Assembly: GCA_002869695.1 (NCBI GenBank)
Contig: PKUD01000199.1
Coordinates: 1-48,092 of the forward strand
Direction of reading: 5' to 3'
Source of the DNA: Desulfuromonas sp.
GTDB taxonomy: Bacteria; Desulfobacterota; Desulfuromonadia; Desulfuromonadales; Geopsychrobacteraceae
Length of the DNA stretch: 48,092 nt
Under the pieces are notes generated by a model. The model saw only the letters and a list, made by a program, of their open reading frames with translations. It did no database searches and was not told the origin of the DNA. The translations under genes and the position numbers were made by a program. Shown in pieces: positions 28,841 to 36,141 of this stretch; position 1 is the stretch's first letter; the number at the start of each line of letters is the position of its first letter.

Positions 28841-29074
28841 CTATTCCATGATCTGCAGCGAAGCCCGTTTGTTCTCCCGGGTTGCCTTGGCATTGAGTAA
28901 TGTACGCATTGCCTTGGCATTCCGACCCTGTTTGCCGATGATCCGCCCCATGTCCTCCTGGGCGGCCGCAAGCTTGACCAAGACTGAGCCATCCTCAGCC
29001 ACTTCTTCGGAGATAACAATCTCCTCGGGTTTCTCAACCAGAGACTTGGCAATGAACTCGATCAGGTCTTTCAT
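28841..29074 (-). CDS. khpA: KH-domain RNA-binding protein KhpA
   Basis: This 77-residue single KH-domain protein has the GxxG loop in GRIIGKQGRNAKAMRTLL. GGAGG lies 7 bases before ATG 29074. Its place between rpsP and rimM is the standard KhpA context. It likely binds RNA with a KhpB/Jag partner, which is not in the window. Confidence 0.95.
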   Translation of the reverse strand: MKDLIEFIAKSLVEKPEEIVISEEVAEDGSVLVKLAAAQEDMGRIIGKQGRNAKAMRTLLNAKATRENKRASLQIME

Positions 29075-29123
29075 AGGTCATCCTCCGGGTAGCGGGGGCA
29101 CAGGCCCCGGATTCGGACCAGTT

Positions 29124-29396
29124 TCAGGCGTCGGCGGAAGCTCCTGCCTTAAACTTGGCCCAGATGCCGCTGTCACGCAGCAAACGGCGCACTGTATCAG
29201 TCGGCTGGGCTCCCTGGCCAAGCCATTCCAGGGTCCGTTCTTCTTTTATATTGAGTAAAGGCTGCTCCTGGCGAGGGTCATACTGACCCAGAGCCTCAAT
29301 GAAACGGCCATCCCGGGGAAAGCGCTCGTCGGCCACAACGACCCTGTAGAACGGTTTCTTCTTGGCGCCACCACGGGCGAGCCTAATCTTTACCAT
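29124..29396 (-). CDS. rpsP: 30S ribosomal protein S16
   Basis: A 90-residue ribosomal protein with the typical start [20 protein letters not shown], then [13 protein letters not shown] and the C-terminal [15 protein letters not shown]. It follows ffh by 77 bases, within a conserved operon order. Confidence 0.98.
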   Translation of the reverse strand: MVKIRLARGGAKKKPFYRVVVADERFPRDGRFIEALGQYDPRQEQPLLNIKEERTLEWLGQGAQPTDTVRRLLRDSGIWAKFKAGASADA

Positions 29397-29473
29397 GCTG
29401 TTGTTCCTCCTGGTACTTCGTTACGTAAGTCTGGGACTCCCGTCTTACAAGTATAGTCGGGAATTCCGCCGGG

Positions 29474-30826
29474 TCAAAATGGGAGCTGGCCGCCACGGCC
29501 GAGCATCCCTTTGAGCCCCTTGGGGCCCATCTTCTGCATCTTTTTCATCATCTTCTGTGCTTCAGTGAACCGTTTGAGCAACTGATTGACGTCCTGCACC
29601 CTGGTACCACTGCCGTTGGCGATGCGCAATCGGCGGGATCCATTAAGAATGCGGTGATCCAGTCGCTCTTTTGGCGTCATCGAACGGATGATCGCCTCTA
29701 TTCTCTTCAATTCCTCTTCGGGCATTTGCATTCCACCGGCCTTTTTCATAGCCTTGCCCGCTCCTGGAATCATTTTCAGCAGAGACTCTACGGAGCCCAT
29801 TTTTTTGATCATCTGCATCTGTTCAAGGAACGTTTCAAGGGTGAAACCTTCCTTGCGCAGACGCTGTTCCATCTCCGCAGCCTCATCGGCCTCGACCGCA
29901 TGCTGGGCCTTTTCGATCAGACTGAGAACGTCCCCCATCCCGAGGATACGCTGAGCCATCCGGTCCGGATGGAACTGCTCCAGGGCATCAAGCTTCTCGC
30001 CCAAACCGACCAGTTTGATCGGCTTCCCGGTCACCGCACGAATCGACAGAGCTGCACCACCACGTGCATCACCATCAAGCTTGGTGAGGACGACACCGCT
30101 AAGAGGCAGCTGCTCGTCGAAGCTGGCAGCAACGTTGACCGCATCCTGCCCGGTCATTGCGTCGGCCACAAAGAGAATTTCCTGCGGAACGACAGCAGTG
30201 ACAATTCTCTGCAGCTCCTGCATCAACTCAGTATCGATATGCAGGCGGCCTGCGGTATCGAGAATGAGCGTATCAAATCCGTTCAGTTCAGCATATGTCC
30301 TGGCCCGGGTGCAGATATCGACCGGGTCCTGGCCCGGCTGCGAATCGAACACCTCGACACCAAGCTGCCGACCGAGGGTTTTTAACTGTTCTATGGCGGC
30401 CGGACGATAAACGTCCGCCGGCACCAGCAACGGATTACGCTTGTCGCGACGCAACTTTAGCGCCAGTTTGCCGCAGGTGGTGGTTTTACCCGCACCCTGC
30501 AGACCACAAAGCATAATCGGCACCGGTGGCCGAGTCGCCAGATCAAGCTGGTTGTCTTCCCCCTCCCCCATCAGGAGAGCCAGCTCTTCCCGTACTATTT
30601 TGATAACCTGCTGGCCGGGGGTCAGACTCTTGAGGACATCCTGACCGACGGCACGCTCACCCACCCGGGCGACAAAGTCTTTGACAACCTTGAAGTTAAC
30701 ATCAGCCTCAAGCAGAACCAGGCGTATCTCACGCATGGTTTCCTTGATGTGCTGTTCATTCAGGCGGCCGTGCCCGCGCAGTTTCTTGAAAACCGAGTCA
30801 AGCTTTTCTGATAAATTATCAAACAT
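29474..30826 (-). CDS. ffh: Signal recognition particle protein Ffh
   Basis: This 450-residue SRP54 GTPase targets nascent membrane proteins with 4.5S RNA. N domain at 1-90; G domain with GLQGAGKTTTCGKLA, DTAGRLHID, TKLDGDARGG and GLGEKLDALEQFHP; and a Met-rich M domain (about 300-450) with MIPGAGKAMKKAGGMQMP and the RNA-binding RRLRIANGSG. It is complete and of normal length. It is the first gene of the translation cluster and lies 95 bases after the DUF3343 gene. Confidence 0.98.
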   Translation of the reverse strand: MFDNLSEKLDSVFKKLRGHGRLNEQHIKETMREIRLVLLEADVNFKVVKDFVARVGERAVGQDVLKSLTPGQQVIKIVREELALLMGEGEDNQLDLATRPPVPIMLCGLQGAGKTTTCGKLALKLRRDKRNPLLVPADVYRPAAIEQLKTLGRQLGVEVFDSQPGQDPVDICTRARTYAELNGFDTLILDTAGRLHIDTELMQELQRIVTAVVPQEILFVADAMTGQDAVNVAASFDEQLPLSGVVLTKLDGDARGGAALSIRAVTGKPIKLVGLGEKLDALEQFHPDRMAQRILGMGDVLSLIEKAQHAVEADEAAEMEQRLRKEGFTLETFLEQMQMIKKMGSVESLLKMIPGAGKAMKKAGGMQMPEEELKRIEAIIRSMTPKERLDHRILNGSRRLRIANGSGTRVQDVNQLLKRFTEAQKMMKKMQKMGPKGLKGMLGRGGQLPF

Positions 30827-30921
30827 TCTATGAGCTTCGCGTCAAATTCACGAAAGAGTAAATATAGGGAACTCTCCGGTCGCTTGTCAAGCCAAAAACA
30901 GCCTCAAATCGGCTATTTCCA

Positions 30922-31173
30922 TCAACAGCGAACAAAATCTTCACCCCGTTTCTGAAATACCTCCACCGGTGACAGGGCAGCCTCTTTCAGCAGGTCCTCA
31001 ACGAGATCCCGGTCGGCTTCCGCATACCGAATTGCCAGACCGCAATCTGCTGCCAACTGCCGGGGGACCGGAATCAGCAACATCGGTGCATGCTTTTGCT
31101 TCAGAATTTTTTCGGCTTTCATCACCCGGTGTACCGAATGAAATATTGCCACATAGTCACCTTCAGCGACCAA
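30922..31173 (-). CDS. DUF3343 protein (putative Se/S carrier-like)
   Basis: An 83-residue protein. The frame opens at ATG 31191, but GGAGG lies 6 bases before TTG 31173, giving (M)VAEGDYVAIFHSVHRVMKAE, the usual DUF3343 start. The family also shows PVPRQLAADCGLAIR, with a conserved Cys, both seen here. Members are annotated as putative selenium/sulfur carriers or Cys-containing accessory proteins; the function is unproven. A Cys also ends the chain (FVRC). Confidence 0.85.
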   Translation of the reverse strand: MVAEGDYVAIFHSVHRVMKAEKILKQKHAPMLLIPVPRQLAADCGLAIRYAEADRDLVEDLLKEAALSPVEVFQKRGEDFVRC

Positions 31174-31269
31174 ACAGCACCTCCAGACCATCTAGCATGC
31201 CTTATCAGGCCGCGCATAATGACACGTTTGCAAGTCACATGCAAGGGGTGTTTCGAGACCCTCCCGCCA

Positions 31270-31299
31270 TTGACAGCTGAACTCGGGCGAGAGTAGAGT
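31270..31299 (+). promoter_or_regulatory. Possible sigma-70 promoter for the small membrane gene and dciA
   Basis: A perfect TTGACA (31270-31275) and TAGAGT (31294-31299) are 18 bases apart, about 50 bases before GTG 31355. Confidence 0.45.
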
Positions 31300-31354
31300 A
31301 TCAGCAGAATCTGAGCGCCACCGCCCAGAGTATTCCTTTATTTAAGGCTTTTCC

Positions 31355-31612
31355 GTGACATCCGAGCGCATCCTGCAACTGATCATCCTGCTGGTCTTCG
31401 CCTTCAGCGTCAATCTGCCACTGGGTTATCTACGTGAGACCAGTCAGAAATTTTCCTTGCGCTGGTTTCTGCTGATCCATGTTTCCATCCCGTTTATCAT
31501 TGCCCTCCGTGTGATACAGGGGTTCGACTGGCACTTTCTTCCGCTGACTCTTGGCTGCGCTGTCGCCGGCCAGGTTCTCGGGGGTAAATTGCGTCGTCGG
31601 AAAACGCCATGA
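31355..31612 (+). CDS. Small membrane protein (85 aa), unknown function
   Basis: It starts at GTG 31355 with AAGG 7 bases upstream. Three hydrophobic segments are visible: about residues 6-24, 35-53 and 60-76, followed by a basic end (GGKLRRRKTP). Its stop overlaps the dciA start by 4 bases (ATGA), so the two are translationally coupled. No family is recognised. Coupling to a replication-initiation protein is the only clue to its role. Confidence 0.75.
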   Translation: MTSERILQLIILLVFAFSVNLPLGYLRETSQKFSLRWFLLIHVSIPFIIALRVIQGFDWHFLPLTLGCAVAGQVLGGKLRRRKTP

Positions 31613-32127
31613 GCAGATCCAAACGTGCGCCTATGCGTAAAGCGATCAGCATCGGCTCTCTGCTGCAGCAGGTTATTGACGATCAGGGCATGAACGATCG
31701 GCTCTCCCGCTATCAGGCCTGGCTGGTCTGGGATCAGATTGTCGGGGAACAGATCGCCCGCAGAGCAAGACCTTTGAGGTTCAGGGAGGGGATTCTGGAA
31801 GTTCGGGTCGACAACCCGGTCTGGATGCAGCAACTGCAGATGCTCAAGCCAAAAATCCTGCAGAAGTTAAACGACAGGCTGCCCAATGCCCGCATCGAAG
31901 ATATCTATTTACGGCGAGGCAAACATGCTCCCCGAACGGTGGCCGAACCTTCTCCAGCAGCGCCGCCTGCGTGGCGACAGCAGGAACTGAGCAGTCATGA
32001 CCGGGAACAGGTGGAAAACAGCCTGCGGGAGCTGAATGACCCGGAACTCAAAGAGGAGCTGCGCCGGCTCTTTTCTCTCCAGAAGCGGCTGGAAAACGCC
32101 CGACAACACAACCCAGACGAATCCTGA
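31609..32127 (+). CDS. dciA: DciA-family protein (DUF721)
   Basis: The protein has 172 residues. The DUF721 domain at about 10-105 includes AWLVWDQIVGEQIARRARP, REGILEVRVDNPVWMQQLQ and KPKILQKLNDRLPNARIEDI, the core pattern of DciA. DciA assists DnaB-type helicase loading in bacteria that lack DnaC or DnaI. The C-terminal third is charged and helical, possibly disordered. It abuts the convergent trmN6 stop with no gap. Confidence 0.88.
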   Translation: MSRSKRAPMRKAISIGSLLQQVIDDQGMNDRLSRYQAWLVWDQIVGEQIARRARPLRFREGILEVRVDNPVWMQQLQMLKPKILQKLNDRLPNARIEDIYLRRGKHAPRTVAEPSPAAPPAWRQQELSSHDREQVENSLRELNDPELKEELRRLFSLQKRLENARQHNPDES

Positions 32128-32847
32128 TCACGTGCCGTAGAGTTTTAAAATCTCCTCCGTATAATCACGGCCGGGGCCACGATAGACGTACAGAGGCGGC
32201 TCGACAACCAAGCCCTGGCCACCACATTTGCGCCCTTCGACGAGAACGATCCTGGCTGCTTCGCCCAGTCGGGAATGAACACAGCGGAGTCGTTTCGGCT
32301 CCAGCCTCACGCCGCGCATCTTCTCCAGCAGTTCAGCCAGTCGTTCCGCCAGGTAGACCACGACAAAACGGCCCCCGTTGGTCAGCAGGTAACTCGCCGC
32401 TGACAGAAAGTCCTCCAGTCCGCCGGCCAGTTCATGGCGCGCGGCAGCTCGTTCATCCTCCGGAGCGACCCGGCCGCTGCCCGGTTTACGGTACGGGGGA
32501 TTGGCCACCACCAGGCCAAACGCAGCGGCAGGAAACAGATCGCGGATATTGCGCAGATCACCTTCGATGATCTGAATCTGTCCACCGAGATCATTCAACT
32601 CAACATTGCGCCGGGCCCGCTCCGCCAGCCCGCTTTGCAGCTCCAACCCGACGATCCGACTCGCCCCGTCCGATCTGGATAGCAGCAGCGGAATCACCCC
32701 CGCACCGGTCCCCAGATCGAGAATCGCCTGATCTCCGACGGCGCCGACGAACGCTGTCAGCAGGACCGGGTCAAGAGAATAGCGGTAGCCATTCCTGGCC
32801 TGAAGCAATTTAAATCCGCCGGGTTTCAACAGATCAAGGGTTTCCAA
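32128..32847 (-). CDS. tRNA1(Val) (adenine37-N6)-methyltransferase-like protein
   Basis: This 239-residue class I methyltransferase has the SAM loop LDLGTGAGVIPLLL and the adenine-N6 motif VVANPPYRKPGSGR. The start RNGYRYSLDPVLL region matches TrmN6/YfiC proteins. TTG 32847 has CGAGG 8 bases upstream and lies 16 bases past the cytochrome stop. The longer frame to 32988 would lie inside the cytochrome gene. It is thus probably translated from the cytochrome transcript. Confidence 0.88.
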   Translation of the reverse strand: METLDLLKPGGFKLLQARNGYRYSLDPVLLTAFVGAVGDQAILDLGTGAGVIPLLLSRSDGASRIVGLELQSGLAERARRNVELNDLGGQIQIIEGDLRNIRDLFPAAAFGLVVANPPYRKPGSGRVAPEDERAAARHELAGGLEDFLSAASYLLTNGGRFVVVYLAERLAELLEKMRGVRLEPKRLRCVHSRLGEAARIVLVEGRKCGGQGLVVEPPLYVYRGPGRDYTEEILKLYGT

Positions 32848-32863
32848 CGTTTCAACCTCGTAA

Positions 32864-34951
32864 TTAATATTCGACCGCCTGGGCCCGGTCATAAGTCTTC
32901 GCTTTATGGCAACCGGCCGCACAGCTTCCGCCGGTTTCGGTGGGACGGAATTTGACCGGTACCTGCCATTTTCCGAAACCGGGCACACTGCTGACGATCA
33001 ATTTCTGCTGCTCTCCACCATGCACGCCGTGACATGCCCGACAGCTTCTTCCTTTTGGCGCCTTGTTGACATGCAGGGCATGCAGATTCGTATAGCCGTT
33101 GCGAAAATCGGTCAGTCCCGATGTCCGCTTAAGAATAAAAGCCTGCGCATCGTGGCAATTGAAGCAGAGCTGATATTCGTCTTCGGCAAAAGCGACATAC
33201 AGCTGATCAGCATAGCGTCCCTTGAGCAGGAGTGGCTGGTCAGTCCCATGCGGATCATGACACCCCCAGCATTCTCCGTCAGCTACCGGTTGATGCAGGT
33301 AGTTGTGTTTCTCAAGACTGTCACTGAACGCAGGGTGACACCCAAAGCAGAACGCTTTCGGCTCCTCGACCAGCATCAAACCATGACCACTTCCATGGGG
33401 ATCATGACAACCGACGCAGCCCTGCTCCATCGCCAGGTGCGGAACTTTTGCCGAAATCGCCCGCTCCACGACAGCCTCGTGACAGTCGCCGCAGAGCTGG
33501 TCACCGGTCTTGGGCAGCATCAACTCGGCCGGCCCACTATGGGGATCGTGGCATGTCGTACAGCCATCCAGAACAGCGGAATGAAGATTCTCCTTCGCCA
33601 TCAGGGTCGCTTTGTCTTCGTGACAGGAAAGACAAAGTCTGCTTCCCGACACCGACAGAAGTGCCTTCTCAGGCGCCGCATGAACCTCATGACAGTCCCG
33701 GCAATCCCCGGCGGCGACCGGATCATGAACAAACGCCCGAGACTTCACACTGACGTGACACTGATCACAGAGACGGCTTCCCGAAGCGGAGAGCAATTTC
33801 TCGGCCTGCCCCTGATGCGGGGCGTGACAACTGGTGCAGTCATCCTCCGCAATCGGACCATGCACATAGGCCATTCCAGCCGTAACGTCCCCATGGCAGC
33901 GAACACAGAGCTCGACACCGGCTACCTGCAGCATAGCCGGATTGGAACTGGCGTGCGGATCATGACAGGCCAGACAGTCCCCTTCAGCAGCAGGCATATG
34001 GGTACTTGCACCGGTTGCCGTTTTACTCTCATGGCAGCGGTAGCAAAGCTCGCTCCCCTCGGCCGAAAGCAACATCTGTTGATCTCCGGCATGGGGATCA
34101 TGACAAGCGCCACAGCCTTCAGCAAGAGCCGGATGGATCACCGTCTTTCCGGCGAGGAAATTATCGTGGCAGGAGAAACAGAGCTGTCTGTCTTCCCAGG
34201 CCAACATCTGCGGCAGATCTGATGCATGCGGATCATGACAGGAACCACATTCGCCGGCAGCGACCGGCTGGTGCAGGAATGGCTTACCCAGACTCGGGTC
34301 GTCGTGACAGATCAAACAGAGGGCTCCGCCGGTTGTCGGCAAGAGCGTTTCGGCAGCCCCGGCGTGCGGGTCGTGACAGACATGACAGCCATCAGCCATG
34401 ACCGGGTGTACGAACAGTTTCCCGTCGGTCTGATGCTGGTGGCACTGATAGCAGAGAGCACTCTCCTCCAGCGCAAGCATCCCCGGTTGCTGATCAGCAT
34501 GGGGGTCATGGCAGGTTCCGCAGCCTTCCTTCAGAGCGGCATGAACCGAGACGGCTCCACCGGTAACATCCTCGTGACACATGTAGCAGAGCCCCGGTTC
34601 CTGCTGGTAGAGAAGCTGTTGGTGGCTGGACTGATGAGGGGAGTGGCACCCGGTGCAGCCATCCTCCAGAACCGGGTGGCGGTGCCCTTTCCCCTTGGTG
34701 ACGCTGTCGTGGCAGCGGTAACAGAGATCGGCTCCAGGTTCACGCAGGAGGAATGCCCCCTTGACCCCGGGATGCACCTTTTTCTTCTGTTTGTGACAAG
34801 CCTCGCAGTTCAAATCAGCAACCGGCTGATGGACGAAGCGTGCCTGGCCCAGAATGGCATGGCAGTCGGCAGTCACGCAGCCTTCCAGCGCCAGAGCAGA
34901 ACCAGCCAGGAGGAGATAGAGCAATGTTGCCAGCAGAACCGGGCGCAGCAT
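32864..34951 (-). CDS. Multihaem c-type cytochrome with 27 candidate haem sites
   Basis: The protein has 695 residues. A Sec signal (LLATLLYLLLAGSALA) and no lipobox point to a periplasmic or exported protein. I count 25 CXXCH motifs, one CX4CH near residue 25 (CVTADCH) and one CX3CH near 677 (CAAGCH), 27 candidate haem sites in all. Residues from about 75 on consist of 12 tandem modules of roughly 45 residues, each with two motifs, the second usually CxxCHDPH (doubled CXXCH type). Extra His residues before the modules (VHP, LHQP) could be distal ligands. AAGGA lies 8 bases before ATG. It probably moves electrons across the periplasm or outward, next to the tetrahaem cytochrome. Confidence 0.93.
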   Translation of the reverse strand: MLRPVLLATLLYLLLAGSALALEGCVTADCHAILGQARFVHQPVADLNCEACHKQKKKVHPGVKGAFLLREPGADLCYRCHDSVTKGKGHRHPVLEDGCTGCHSPHQSSHQQLLYQQEPGLCYMCHEDVTGGAVSVHAALKEGCGTCHDPHADQQPGMLALEESALCYQCHQHQTDGKLFVHPVMADGCHVCHDPHAGAAETLLPTTGGALCLICHDDPSLGKPFLHQPVAAGECGSCHDPHASDLPQMLAWEDRQLCFSCHDNFLAGKTVIHPALAEGCGACHDPHAGDQQMLLSAEGSELCYRCHESKTATGASTHMPAAEGDCLACHDPHASSNPAMLQVAGVELCVRCHGDVTAGMAYVHGPIAEDDCTSCHAPHQGQAEKLLSASGSRLCDQCHVSVKSRAFVHDPVAAGDCRDCHEVHAAPEKALLSVSGSRLCLSCHEDKATLMAKENLHSAVLDGCTTCHDPHSGPAELMLPKTGDQLCGDCHEAVVERAISAKVPHLAMEQGCVGCHDPHGSGHGLMLVEEPKAFCFGCHPAFSDSLEKHNYLHQPVADGECWGCHDPHGTDQPLLLKGRYADQLYVAFAEDEYQLCFNCHDAQAFILKRTSGLTDFRNGYTNLHALHVNKAPKGRSCRACHGVHGGEQQKLIVSSVPGFGKWQVPVKFRPTETGGSCAAGCHKAKTYDRAQAVEY

Positions 34952-35090
34952 TTGTTAGATCCTTCCCCTCAACATCAACCGGAACAGCGAACTGCGTATA
35001 TCCGACCGAGATTAAATACCTATCATGATACAGAACTAAAACTCAAAAAACCAGAAAAACTTGAGAGATGCTGATGCAGTGGCTCGGCAG

Positions 35091-35132
35091 AAAAACAAAG
35101 GGCCGGCCTGGAAAATTCCAGGCCGGCCCTTT
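35091..35132 (-). terminator. Strong intrinsic terminator after the tetrahaem cytochrome gene
   Basis: A perfect 17-bp stem (35097-35113 with 35116-35132), very GC-rich in its middle, followed on the minus strand by GTTTTTCTG. It insulates the small cytochrome from the large one. Confidence 0.9.
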
Positions 35133-35153
35133 GCATAATAACGTTAAGGAAAC

Positions 35154-35471
35154 TTACTTGACGTGACACTCTTTACACTTGGTCGGGCCACCTTTTTCCT
35201 TGTGGCACCCTTTGCACTGGTCATGGAACGCTTTCTTGGCAGCAGGAGCCGCCTTGTCTACACCATGACAAGAGGTACAGGTACCGGCCTCAACACCTGC
35301 GTGGTGGCAGGCAGTACAATCATTGGCTGCATGCTTGGCGTGACTGAAAGTAATCGCGCCCATCTTTCCGCCTTTCAGCACGATATCATCAGCGGGAGCG
35401 TCAACAGCAACGGCTACGGCAACACTGGCGACAAAAGCAAGAACAGCAAACAGAACGACCAATTTTTTCAT
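35154..35471 (-). CDS. Small periplasmic tetrahaem cytochrome (c7/c3 type)
   Basis: This 105-residue precursor starts at ATG 35471, with AAGGAG 7 bases upstream; the frame extends to 35510 without support. A signal peptide (KKLVVLFAVLAFVASVAVA) leads to a mature domain of about 83 residues with four CXXCH motifs: CTACH, CTSCH, CKGCH and CKECH. Four non-motif His residues (SHAKHA, CHH, AFHDQ) could give bis-His coordination. PpcA-type c7 cytochromes have three haems and lack haem II; this one keeps the second motif, so it is closer to c3. Its role is probably as periplasmic electron shuttle. Confidence 0.93.
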   Translation of the reverse strand: MKKLVVLFAVLAFVASVAVAVAVDAPADDIVLKGGKMGAITFSHAKHAANDCTACHHAGVEAGTCTSCHGVDKAAPAAKKAFHDQCKGCHKEKGGPTKCKECHVK

Positions 35472-35523
35472 GATTTTCTCCTTGACGACTAGATTGAATG
35501 ATACAACCAAAATTCTGGCTGAA

Positions 35524-35551
35524 ATTATTACAACTCAGCCACTCCTGTCAA
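35524..35551 (-). promoter_or_regulatory. Sigma-70 promoter of the tetrahaem cytochrome gene
   Basis: On the minus strand TTGACA (35546-35551) and AATAAT (35524-35529) are separated by 16 bases, the -10 missing one consensus base. The start would be near 35517, about 46 bases before the ATG. Confidence 0.6.
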
Positions 35552-35559
35552 CCCATATT

Positions 35560-35574
35560 CGTATACTGTATACG
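35560..35574. promoter_or_regulatory. Perfect palindrome, possible operator
   Basis: CGTATAC-T-GTATACG is a perfect 7-1-7 palindrome 8 bases upstream of the -35 box of the tetrahaem cytochrome promoter. The GTATAC core resembles operators of GntR-type regulators, but no regulator gene is nearby and the assignment is a guess. Confidence 0.5.
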
Positions 35575-35588
35575 ATTAAATAGTTCGG

Positions 35589-36113
35589 CTAGGTCAGCCC
35601 GTCGGCAGCTAACTTCTGCTGTACCTTGTCCGACTTCTTGACGACACCACTCGCCATGTCCTGTTTAAACGCAACCAGCTTCTCAGCTATTTGCCGGTCT
35701 GTTGTCGCCAAAATCTGGGCGCAAAAAATTCCCGCATTGCGTGCTCCCGCCGCACCGATCGCCATGGTCGCCACCGGAATACCGGCCGGCATCTGCACCA
35801 TCGCCAGCAGCGCGTCCAGTCCCTGCAGTGAGGTCGCATCGATCGGCACGGCAACCACCGGCAGGGTTGTCTCTGCAGCGACGACACCGGCCAGGTGCGC
35901 CGCAGCACCGGCACCGGCGATCATCACCCGGATGCCCCGCTCCCGGGCTTCACTGACGTACTTTGCCGTCCGTTCCGGGGTACGGTGCGCACTCGATACG
36001 ATCATCTCGAAGGGGATTTCAAACTGCTTGAGAACCTTCGCGGACTCGACCATGATTTCGTAATCATTGTCGCTGCCCATGAGAATTCCAACCAGCGGCT
36101 GCTTGTCACTCAT
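35589..36113 (-). CDS. purE: N5-carboxyaminoimidazole ribonucleotide mutase
   Basis: This 174-residue class I PurE interconverts N5-CAIR and CAIR in purine synthesis. The substrate-binding GSDNDYEIMV and SSAHRTPERT motifs, the AGAAAHLAGVVAAET loop and the LLAMVQMPAGIPVATMAIG segment are complete. GGAG lies 7 bases before ATG 36113. It is the last of three purine genes (purH-purD-purE order). No purK is in the window. Confidence 0.97.
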   Translation of the reverse strand: MSDKQPLVGILMGSDNDYEIMVESAKVLKQFEIPFEMIVSSAHRTPERTAKYVSEARERGIRVMIAGAGAAAHLAGVVAAETTLPVVAVPIDATSLQGLDALLAMVQMPAGIPVATMAIGAAGARNAGIFCAQILATTDRQIAEKLVAFKQDMASGVVKKSDKVQQKLAADGLT

Positions 36114-36141
36114 CTGCTTACTCCGTCGTTATTTAATCAGA

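Noticed and set aside
32906-34222. Long plus-strand open frame opposite the multihaem cytochrome
   Set aside because: It is antisense to a clear haem protein; its length follows from the repetitive codons of the cytochrome, and it has no recognisable domain.
32864-34951. Regular repeats as a CRISPR array
   Set aside because: The periodicity is at protein level (haem modules of about 45 residues) with variable DNA, inside a coding frame.
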